NCBI GenBank assembly: GCA_038502055.1
Contig: JAXRKN010000045.1
Span: 704,501 to 768,500, forward strand
Length of the DNA stretch: 64,000 nucleotides
Direction of reading: 5' to 3'
From: Tanytarsus gracilentus
Taxonomy: Eukaryota > Arthropoda > Insecta > Diptera > Chironomidae
Under the pieces are notes generated by a model. The model was not told the origin of the DNA. It did no database searches and saw only the letters and a list, made by a program, of their open reading frames with translations. A program made the translations under genes and the position numbers. Shown one piece after another: positions 38,301-48,327 of the stretch; the stretch's first letter is position 1, and each line of letters begins with the position of its first letter.

Positions 38301-41300
38301 AAATTCAAAATATTTTTATCTCTTGATGTTTAAAAATTTGTTATATCTACCCACTCTCAAATACTTTGTGGTTTCTTTTTAATAATTCCTCAGTAATTTT
38401 CCTTTGTAAATTGAATTAAAATTTCTCGAAAATATTTAATCAAGCATCCACACTATCCCACTTTCTGCTAACCAAAATCCTTTCTTGCCTTGAACATAGT
38501 CTAGATTAAAAATACCATCCTCCGTCTTTCCGCAATATGTATCCGCTTATAGATTGAATGGAGAGTAAATCGAAAATTTTCCATCCTTTTTTATCTCTTC
38601 TTCTTGCATGTTACTTTCAACCAGCTACCCCTGGTATTCCTTCGAAAGCTAGACCTTCTTCGAAAATGACAAAGTACGTCGAATGCTGGGGTGCTGATAA
38701 GCCTTTTGCGAATATAACGGACTCGAAAATGGCCAAAAATATTGGACTTGCCGTGAGTACGATTCATTGTTATACATTGAATGTCGATAATTTAAAAAAT
38801 ATTTTATTCGATCTCAATAGAGCATAGCAATGATAGAATCAAATTTACTGCCGGAAGAAAGTTATTGTACAGAATGTCAATGTTGGGGAGCACCGAGAGA
38901 ACTTCAACCCGTTACTATGTGGTATCGAAATAAGGCGAGAGAAACAATGTATCGATCGCAGCCAGAGCCAACGTTTCGTTTTGACCTCATCTGCGCAACA
39001 GTCATGTTCGCTTCGATTGCCCTCATGCAGCTTATTGTCTTCAAAAAGTCAGTAAATTTATTTAATTTTAAACATGAGATCTTGAATTAAATCTAAAAAA
39101 ATTCAATACCTCGTGTTAACGACCATTATTGAAAATATCCGTCAATAAATTGAACTTTTCATTTTTTTACTCAGCAATCTTGTTTTGTTGGGTTCACTGG
39201 GTGCAACCAGTATATCGATTGGTTTATTTCTCTATATGAGCCACTATGAAATGTCAGAAACATCACAGCCAGGGAACAATGGACCAGGACAGATAATATC
39301 GTCAGTCAGATCAATAAGATTAGCAATATTTTTAATTACGACGTCACTCATAGCTAGTTGCGCGGTTTTCAATGTTATCCATAACTTAGAAGCAGATGAA
39401 GCATTGATAATTCCAGAACTAACAACGCCATTCGCTTTTGATGAGGAAAACACGACAAATTATTTAAATTTTACAACTTTTTCATCAACGCCTTCGTCTA
39501 CGTTTATGCCATCAGATACTCAAAATTCCTATAGCGAAATCCCACCAATTTATTTATTCCTCTGTGGACTAAGTCTTTCTGCCATCTCAGCTTTCTTGCA
39601 TGCTGGCTTCATTCTCAAACTCTCAATGATGCTCATAACTGTGCTTGTACAAACACTCATTCTCTACACCAGTCAGACATTTAAGAATTTTCCAGAGGAA
39701 GAGCATAATGTGTAAGTTTTCTATCTCTTGTGTCATTAAAAATTCATCTAAGCTCCTTCTCTCGTATATGGACTCGCATATTGAATTTCAGACTTCCATT
39801 AGCAATCAGAGGTGGATTACTTCTTATCCTAGTGGCTGCTGTGCTACATACGCTCGATCGCCAAGGTGAATTTGTGTCTAGAACTGATTTCTTATGGAAG
39901 GCCAAATTAAAAGTTGAACAAGAGGAAGTGGAAACGATGCGGGGAATAAACAAGGTGAATTTTTAATTTTTACGAAATTATTTAAAGATTTGATGAGTTT
40001 TCGAAAAGCTTTTATGAGAAATGCATTATAGTCAATATTGAAAGAAGAATTCATTGAAATTCACAATATTATTATTTTTTATTTGATCAAATATATGTGA
40101 AGAATAATTTCCCATTGCTACCTTTTTGCATTTATATAAAAATGCTTCAGAAGCTCTTCTTTGAGCTCCGCGGAATATGCAAATAAAAATTTATTTATTT
40201 ATGAAATCTCTCTTTCTCCACTTTTTTAAACGTAGATTTTATTGGAAAACATTTTACCTGCTCATGTCGCTCAACATTTTCTCAAGAAAGAGGTAACAAA
40301 AGATTTGTATCACGAGAGTTATTCATCCGTTGGCGTGATGTTCGCGAGCATACCAAACTACAAGGAATTTTATGATGAAACGGATGTCAATAAGCAAGGC
40401 TTGGAGTGCCTGAGATTGCTCAATGAAATAATTTGTGATTTTGACAAATTACTGTTGAAGCCAAAGTTCAGTGGAATTGAGAAGATTAAAACTATCGGCA
40501 GCACTTACATGGTCGCTTCTGGGCTGAGACCCGGAAAGGAAGAAAGTGCTTTTGTAAGTTACTTCTCTCTTACTACCTTTTTTCAATTGCGTTACATTAA
40601 AAATGAGATTCATGATGTTGTTGTTGTCTTGCAAACTCGAAGAAAAAAGGTCCTTTGTCTTCGTTCATAAATGAATTTACATTCTTCCTTACACGCTTCC
40701 GCACCTTTTTCGCTTTGGATTTATTTTATTTATTCAGAAGAACAATGAGGCGGTAAGTGGCATATCCATCAGAATTTCATTTCTCCTCATGAATATTTAA
40801 TGGTGACTATTTTTTGGCGTAATTTTTTTATGGTTATTGATTCCCGCTGTCACATTCATCATCCAGCAGATCGATTTTCTTCGCACTTTTCAATATATTT
40901 CGCTTAAAATGTGTATGGATGTTTATGACGAGAACAGGTGTCGTTCTCATCAAAATTTCATGAACAACTTTATTATGATTAATTCTACTTCTGTACTTTG
41001 TTGAGTGAGTTTATTTCTCTTGCGAGGGTTGAGAAATTTTTCTAGCAGTGAAAATTCTTTTTTCAGAATTAAAAAATTTAAAAATTATTTTGTTGTTCTT
41101 AAACCTTAAATATTTCTGAGTCAAAAGTAAATTTTTAAGGGGTAAAATATTTTAAATTGTCCATTTCTTCTTTAAAATTCTATTTCGGATTAACGAAGCT
41201 TACTCTTCTTCTTATTTCCGTTAACAGGATGCCAAAAGAACTGAAGAACACAACGTAGTTATCCTGGTGGACTTTGCTTTAGCTTTAATGCAAACACTTG

Positions 41301-42450
41301 ATACCATAAATCGTGAGAGTTTTCAGCGTTTCCGACTGAGGATAGGGTTGAATCATGGCCCTGTGATTGCGGGAGTTATAGGTAAAAAGATTTTTTTTTT
41401 GTTCAATTAAAATTTCTTTGACTAAATTTTATTTATGTTAAAGGTGCACAGAAGCCGCAATATGGTAAAAAAAAATATTTTACTGATTTTCAAGAATGAA
41501 AATTTTATTAATTTTTTCTATTTTTAAAACTCGCAGACATTTGGAGTAACACGGGTAAATTAATTTAAATTGTTGTTAAAAGGGTTGAAATTAAATTTCA
41601 TTGAACAAAAAAAAATTTTTAGTAGAAAGCATATTTATTTTTTAATGTATCCATTTGAAGATAAAAATCTTTTGAAAATCGATAAAGTCCTTGAAGCTGT
41701 TCATGTTTAATGAAAAAACAGCCCTCAACCACGTTCTTCATTGTATCTTCAGTAAATTATTAAAGCACGATTTGATTTTCAGTCCCTAGTCTTTTGCTCC
41801 TCAAACTCAATTTCTTTCGTCCATACGTTTAAAACGCACCTTTCTGTATCTAAGCACATCTAAAATCAAATAAATTCGAAATTTAACCAACCACAAAACA
41901 ACAACATAACAAACTTCGGAATAAATCTAAAATAAATTGAGTCAATAAAAAGCTCGTTTTTCTCTCACAGTTAACGTTGCATCGAGAATGGATTCGTGCG
42001 GTGTTTTAAATCGAGTGCAGGTATGTGTGCAAAAATTCATTTAAATTGAATTCAAATGCAAGCATTTTGTATGGTCAGGAAAGCAGCTGTTAATTTTTTA
42101 AAGTACCTAACATTTTCTAGTAAAAATTTAAAAAACTTAAACTTTTTTAAATTTTAAAAACCAGTATCCGAATCTTGGTAAATTGTTATAAACCAATTCT
42201 AATTGAAAAATTTACACCCGTTCACTCGCCGACCGTGCTCTATGCAAATATTTGCAAAAAAATTTTTAAGGACTTAAAACTCAATTTTTTTAAAAACATT
42301 TTATCTTTTTTAAAACAGACGACAGAAAATACAGCAAAAATTTTAATGGCTGCTGGATATCCATGTGATTGTCGAGGACCAATTCCAGTAAAGGGAAAAG
42401 GAATTCTCACAACATATTTTGTCAAAACTCCATTCGATGATAAATCGTAA
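23376..42450 (+). CDS. Ac76E: Membrane adenylyl cyclase, type II class (Ac76E-like)
   Basis: Exons: 23376-23487, 29921-30051, 31061-31258, 31379-31909, 32081-32208, 33658-33816, 34199-34331, 37117-37735, 38625-38752, 38821-39047, 39175-39711, 39792-39954, 40236-40553, 40738-40752, 41228-41381, 41444-41464, 41537-41554, 41971-42020, 42319-42450. All phases agree, giving 1257 residues. The layout is six membrane helices, catalytic C1 (about 275-464), a low-complexity C1b (ending MTKYVECWGADKPFAN), six more helices, then C2 (from about 1026). The metal-binding Asp residues of C1 are at about 292 (ILYADIVNFT) and 336 (KILGDCYYC). C2 has KIKTIGSTYM, KPQYDIWSNT, VNVASRMDS and PVKGKG. It makes cAMP from ATP under G-protein control. 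VETMRGIN, YKEFYDETDVNKQGLECL and the linker match the ADCY2/4/7 class, whose fly member is Ac76E. The first exon, the 31061 acceptor and the 15-bp exon are the least certain. Confidence 0.9.
23488..29920 (+). other. Large first intron of the cyclase gene
   Basis: A 6.4-kb AT-rich interval between the candidate first exon and the first membrane-helix exon. No credible gene on either strand, RNA gene or structured repeat was recognised. Confidence 0.45.
30300..30620. other. GC-richer block inside a cyclase intron, probable old insertion
   Basis: Composition changes abruptly (for example aaccaccaccgggcagaata, gcagttgcagcacgtggacc) against AT-rich flanks. There is no open frame of useful length and no clear inverted or target repeats. 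It may be a fragment of a retroelement, but I do not recognise it. Confidence 0.3.
32209..33657 (+). other. Cyclase intron of 1.4 kb; nothing recognised inside
   Basis: GT-AG intron between the exon ending in EAI and the one starting VREATGS. Only chance short frames are seen. Confidence 0.6.
34690..35190. repeat. 62-bp tandem array (about eight units)
   Basis: The word ttgatatcaattttatatta recurs every 62 bases (for example 34710, 34772, 34834). Neighbouring units differ by a few substitutions and single-base indels in the T and A runs. The array lies wholly inside the TIR element at 34434-36354. Confidence 0.9.
35897..35985 (+). other. tRNA-like relic with a perfect B-box
   Basis: GGTTCGAATCC at 35959-35969 matches the Pol III B-box consensus, and tggtagcgcaatg 50 bases upstream resembles an A-box. 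The T-stem and acceptor stem do not pair properly, so this is not a functional tRNA. It may be a tRNA pseudogene or SINE head carried within the TIR element. Confidence 0.35.
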
Positions 42451-42528
42451 CTTAATGCATTAGTAAAAGCATATTTATTATATATGATTTAATAATCTCG
42501 CACATCTCAATATGAACACTAACGAGAT

Positions 42529-42534
42529 AATAAA
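42529..42534 (+). terminator. Polyadenylation signal of the cyclase gene
   Basis: AATAAA about 80 bases after the cyclase stop codon. Confidence 0.6.
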
Positions 42535-42953
42535 AGAGCTTTCACATATACTTCATAGTTGATTTATTTTTAAAAAGCATTACATGTGCTTTTGTTGAAT
42601 GAAAATTGTATGTTAATGTATGTTCATCTAAATTTTCATGCACTCTTAATCTTTTATTTATTTGCTTTTAGTACAACCAAAATTTATGAATCATGCCATG
42701 TGCAGTTTAAAGTCTGAATCGCTATAATCGTAAAAGATGATAAATATCGAGCATTTTATATTGAATGTGGATGAAACAAAGCACTTAGCCAGATAATGTG
42801 AGAATAAAAATGCTCATGAGGGTAATTGAAAATTGGTAATGGAATTTAATGTTTGCTTCACATTTTTACGGCAAAACTTAATAAAACACTAAAGTTTTTT
42901 AGTTTTTAAGTTACAATCTCTAGAAAATTGGACGTTTAAAACTAGAACTGGCA

Positions 42954-43140
42954 AGTGCCGTGGCACCAAAACAACAACAAAAAAATATTTTTTTATATTC
43001 TTGAAATATTACAATATTTTAACTTTTTATGTTCAAATATGAAACTAGTTAGTTAAAGAAAAGAAAATTGTACTTTTATTGCGAAAAAATCGATTTAAAA
43101 CAAATTTATTATATGCAAATATCCTTGGTACCGCGGCACT
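42954..43140. mobile_element. Small MITE-like element with GC-rich termini
   Basis: The left end agtgccgtggcaccaa and the inverted right end (other strand: agtgccgcggtaccaa) match at 14 of 16 positions and bound about 187 bp of AT-rich DNA. No target duplication is clear, so the exact ends and the superfamily are uncertain. Confidence 0.55.
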
Positions 43141-45666
43141 GAAATTGTCGTCCCTAATTAAAACTCACAAACAACTTAAAATGCAAACTCAACTCATAGA
43201 AAATATCACCTAAGATCATTTTATGAACTGAAAATCATTCGGTGAAATCTTTTGGAAAAGAATGACAAAAAAAATTTTAAATTTAAAAACAAAAAGTTAT
43301 CAATCCATTGAGGCTTTTAATTAATTTAAAAAAATATAGATAAATAGTAAAATTCTGTAAACATATGAAAATCTACAAGTTTTTAAAAAATTTTTAACCA
43401 TTTTTGTGCTCATCAAACTTGTAATGACTTATCCCATAAAGACTTTTAACTTTTCATGATCATTTTCGACAATCAAGAAAGTTTTGCAGGATATTTATAC
43501 ATTCATTCATCACTTAAGAACATTTTATTTTATTTATTGACTTTCGCGTACAATACATTGAGTACCATCAATTTGTAAAGTATTTATATTATTTAAATTT
43601 TTAAACCACATTGCTAAAAGTTAACAAACTCACGTTTTCTTATTTAATTTTAATTTTTGAGTTTAAGAGTTGGAAAAAATTGTAAAATTAAAAATAAATA
43701 TATATCAAAAAACTTTATTGGCCAAGGATTTTTGCTTTACTGAGAAATGCTTTGCTTTCAGGATAAAAATACAACTCGGTTAGCGGAATTTTATGGAGAT
43801 AAATTCTCTTTTTGAACATTCAGGGTTTTCCTCGCATCTGCATCTGCAAAATTTAAATTACACAAAGTGGTTTAAAACTAAAAATAAAAATAAAAATTTC
43901 TAATCGCCATTTCTTCATTTTCCTAAAGCGATTTTTCATTATCATGAATTCTGCTTCATTTAACATCTATGAATAAATTTGATGCTATTTCAGGATCAAA
44001 CAACACCAACAACCGTTTTTGCTTATTAGTTGAAAAAGAGAGAAAAAATTATTCAAATTTATTCCAACTTTTTGATTCATTTTTCTTTTCACTGGAGATT
44101 AAATGGAGTTTTCACCAACAGAGGATCTCTCTCCCGAGAAAATTCTCGTGATTGCTCCATAGCACATTCTGTGCGAAGAGTCTGCTCTTGACATTCATTC
44201 CACGCTGATGGCTATAGCGGTTTGACATTCAGGATTATTGTGATGAGAATGAATTGAAGCTCGTTACTATTAAAATTATTTTTTTTTGTGATAAGAACCA
44301 TTACACAGACTAAAGAAAATTAAAAGAATTCAAAAAAGTTATCTAAAAAGTAAATTTTACATAATTAACGACGGTTGAAGAGTATCTCATTTGAAATCAG
44401 TTGTAGCGTAGAGTGAAAGGTGAAGCAATGGATAACAAAGGTATTAAGCCAGATTAAAGAGGACGATTACACTCTTTTTTGCTGCTGTCCCTCGTTACTC
44501 ATCTCGTTAAAACATTTGATGATGATAAGGATATTTTTATATAAAAGCTTTATACGTTATTAAATGTCAAACTAAAAAAAGGAAATTTTATTAATTAATT
44601 TAAAAAATTGGATAGACATTTGTCTTTCAAAATTTTTCGCCTAAAATTTCACTTATTCAGTCCTTAATATTTTTTTTAAGTGATGCATGATGAAATTTCT
44701 TAAATTTATCATGGAATTCTTTTGAGATTTCTTTCACCTGACTAGATAAGCATGCGAGGCTTTTCCGACCATCCCTCATCACTTTTGCATATTTTTTTAA
44801 CAGAAGCAACTGCGACTGTAAACAATTTCAACACCCGGAGGGATCCATAAATTTTATCTCGTGCCAAAGCCTTTTATCATTTTCATCTCGAAAAAGGTAA
44901 AAAGTTGCCGATAAGGGCTGAAAACTTTTATGAAATTTCAACAAAAAATTAGCTGTAAAAATTTTCATTTTACTCTTGAATTTATCCCCTTGTCTTCATC
45001 ATTGTTTGAATAAATTCTAGAAATGCTTGTAAAACTTTTTCGGCATTTTCTAAAAAAATTACCGAAGAGCTGAGCTCAGAAGCACTCATTAAGCTTTTTA
45101 TCAAAACTCAACAAGGCATTAGCCATCGTAATGAGCGTAAGCCGAAAACTTTTCTGAACAATGCCTCCCGAATGCGTAGCAACATTGTTTCCAAGTCGTT
45201 ATTCGCTGTTAAATGTACTTCGAAATGTTTATTGTCGAGAAAACTTTTGGATTTTCCTCTTATTTAAATTTTTGACTCTAACCTCAAAAAAAAAATTACT
45301 TCGCATGCAGCGATTTAAGCTGACGAGGATAATGGAGGGTATCCATATATGTCCATTGTGTAAACAAGTGATGGAGCAAACTGAATGAAGGACGGTGGAA
45401 ATGGCCCTAATAGCCCGAAGAGAGGAAAGAAATAAATTAACTTATGTTGGTGTTGTATGTGTGGTTCTTGTGCTGAGTGCTGACCGATGAAAATAGAAAA
45501 TTTTGATGTTTCAACATCGAGATTGTAACACAAAACATTTCAAAAACATTTCTCGGAAAAATTTAATCTTAATCGACCAAACACCTTCAACAGCTTTTAA
45601 TAGCTTTCGCTGAAAATCAATTTGAACCAACTTGATTAATTGAATCGTATATAAACGTAACAAATG
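43141..45666. other. Spacer without recognisable genes
   Basis: AT-rich intergenic DNA. The few frames of 60-75 codons have no motif or homology I recognise. Confidence 0.45.
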
Positions 45667-46660
45667 TTTCAAAACCCACACGTGGGTGTTGCCGCGTAAC
45701 CCACTTGTAACAGATCAGTGTTTGAAAATCAAGTGCATAAAAAATGAGTTTAAGTCAATCCGGACACTTTGGCTGTCCGTGGCAGTCCTGTTCGACCATT
45801 CCTCAAAAATCGTCTATGTCATTAGATTCCTGGTCCAATTACGAATTCAACGATACCCATGAAGTCATAGTTCTGAAAAATGGACATTTTGGCTGTCCGT
45901 GGCACTACTGGCCGGCCTTGATTAGCATTTATCAAAAATCATCTATGTCAATAGATTCCTGGTCCAATCACGAGTTCAACGATACCCATGAAGCCATAGT
46001 TCTGAAAAATGGACATTATGGCTGTCCGTGGCACTACTGGCCTTCCATGATGGACATTCATAAAAAAATCATCAATGCCATTCGATTCCTGGTCCAATTA
46101 CGAGTTCAACGAGATACATGAAGCCATAGTTCTGAAAAATGGACATTTTGGCTGTCCTTGGCACTGCTGGCCGGCCATGATGGACATTCCTCAAAAATCA
46201 TCTATATCAATCGATTCCTGGTCCAATCACGAGTTCAACGATACCCATGAAGCCATAGTTCTGAAAAATGGACATTTTGGCTGTCTGTGGCACGACCATA
46301 GGTCACGACTCGAAAAATCATGTATGTCAATCGATTCCTGGTCAAGTTACGAATCAATGCCAATCGATTTCTGGTCCAATCACGAGTTCAACGATACCCA
46401 TGAAGCCATATAAGAGAAAATTTGTATGAAAAATGGACGTTATGGCCGTCCATGGCACGACCATAGGTCATGACTCAAAAAATAGTCAGTGCCTGCACAT
46501 ATAGACCCTAAGAGCTACCATCTGGCGAAAACTAGAAGTCTCTAGCTGGTCCAGGGACCGAGATCTCGCTTGTGCAGACGGACGGACGGACGGACAGACG
46601 GACGGACGGACGGAATCACGAGCATATAAGCGTTACACCACTTTGTGGGTTACGCTAAAA
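45667..46660 (-). mobile_element. HINE/DINE-1-like non-autonomous Helentron, copy A
   Basis: Read on the minus strand it runs: 5' subterminal repeat gcgtaacccac; a (GTCY)n microsatellite (46576-46614); an internal region; four full 129-bp core units plus a partial one; the inverted subterminal repeat gtgggttacgc; and a terminal stem-loop acccac-gt-gtgggt. This order (subterminal inverted repeats, GTCY microsatellite, tandem core, 3' stem-loop) is the published anatomy of Drosophila DINE-1/HINE elements, which are moved by rolling-circle Helentrons. No transposase is present. A long plus-strand frame across the core exists only because 129 is divisible by three. Confidence 0.8.
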
Positions 46661-47757
46661 ATATTGAGTCAGTGGCAACTGATGGTGTTGCAATGAGAGG
46701 TAGAATAAATGAGTGGAAATGGAATTGAACATAGCAAATGAATTTGAAAATTGAAATTTTCCGTACCATCTCGACATTGGCGCATCTTTTCAAGTGGAAA
46801 ATTAAATATTTTTCCTGCACTATCGTTCACTGGGTACTTTGCTCTGTTAACCATGATTGCATTTTAGCACAGCGTGTGCATCGCTTGCGATAAGAGAAAA
46901 AATTGCAAACATCAACTCGACTTACATGCAGTTTTCGCAAGAAATTCGCACAGCATGTGAGATATGAATCATGTGAATTTTATGAAGGTAAAATAAAAAA
47001 TATTAATCGTTATTTTTCATGGTTTGGGGTGTAACATTGTATGTGCAATTCATTGCCGTGTGAGGGTTGGATAATTTTTAAAAAATCTTTTTAAATTTTA
47101 TTTTCATTTTTTGCTTTGCTGACATCACCAAAGATTTTTTGAAAAATATTCGAAATTTTTTTCACGAGACCCACCCACATCAACAATAACAGCAGAAATT
47201 TAATAAATTTTTCAGCCATCAATCTTCTTTTGTCACGCTTCTATGTTTAAGAAGACGTCTTAAAAGACACTTCTACATCGTGATTTTTAGATCGTTAAAT
47301 TTATATCTCAATGCTGTTCCCTTAAATCACTTGTTTGCGATGAGAAAAGCATTTCAGCAATTTTTTTTAATAACAACTTCTTGGCATTGATTATTATCGC
47401 AACAAAAGCCGTATATTTTAAGACATTACTCACCTGTCACAGTCGTAGTCGAGGAGATTTGCATTTACAGTATTGTAAAGATTTCTAAAGGTTAACGCCA
47501 AGCTACGTTCTTTAATAAATCCTGTTTACATTTATTAATTTATCTTTCAGACAGTTTAAAATATACTTTGAATTTATAAGAGGGAAGGTTTAAAGTCCCT
47601 ATTCTGTTTTTCTATTTATTCTTTTAAAAAAAGTATTTGATCTTTAATTCGTTGCAGCTTCATTAAATAATCGTGAGCCTTTTAAATGTTTAATACAAAA
47701 TTAATTAATAACCGAAACAAATAATAATTATTTTTAAAAGCTTTAAATAGACCTCAA
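46661..47757. other. Spacer; no gene seen
   Basis: AT-rich intergenic DNA between HINE copy A and a TIR element. Confidence 0.45.
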
Positions 47758-48327
47758 GGGTATTCGGCTGAATAGGTGGAGTTGAGTTTTAAAAAATGCG
47801 ATTTAAAAATGATAGTTTTTAATTTTCCTGAATACATCTTGTACTAATTTCATTATGGATTATTAATTAAAGTTCCAAAACTGATTTTAAAATTTAACTT
47901 TTAGGTTCCTAAAAGTTTGCAGCCGTTCCAAAATGAAGATTAAAAGATTTTGTTGATAACTAACGTGACAATTCAATTTTAATTAATTAAAATTTAATTA
48001 AGCTTTGTGGAATTTTTTTATGATTTTTCTTACATAGTACAACTTGTACACTAACTAAAATTAAGTGTTTGGAATTTTATACTTAATTGATTTGATCCGT
48101 TTAGTCGATCGGCCAGATGAAAAAATTTTCCGTGTCACATTAGTTAATTTTTAAAAAAAATTTCCTGCTTCATATAGAAAGTTTATGGCTGGTCTAAAAG
48201 TGTTTATAGAAAGAAGAGACCACAAAGAATTTAATAAAAAATAGTCTTTAACTGCTTTGCAGCAAAATCTAAGGAAAAACTCGATTTTTGTAATTACAAC
48301 AACAACAACTTATTCAGCCGAATACCC
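47758..48327. mobile_element. 570-bp TIR element with TCAA target duplication
   Basis: A perfect 17-bp terminal inverted repeat, gggtattcggctgaata, bounds AT-rich DNA without a frame. TCAA flanks both ends (47754-47757 and 48328-48331). A 4-bp duplication would fit piggyBac-like (normally TTAA) or other 4-bp-duplicating superfamilies; I cannot decide which. Confidence 0.7.

Noticed and set aside
45744..46413. Long frames (125-181 residues) in the HINE copies as real protein-coding genes
   Set aside because: They lie wholly inside tandem 129-bp repeats, have frameshifts in several copies and run opposite to the element orientation, so I annotated them as repeats and only flagged the frame as a finding.
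45667..46660. Canonical Helitron (5' TC, 3' CTRR, A-T insertion)
   Set aside because: The 5' TC and CTAA look tempting in one orientation, but the preceding base is T and not A. The (GTCY)n, subterminal inverted repeats and stem-loop placement fit a Helentron/HINE in the other orientation better.
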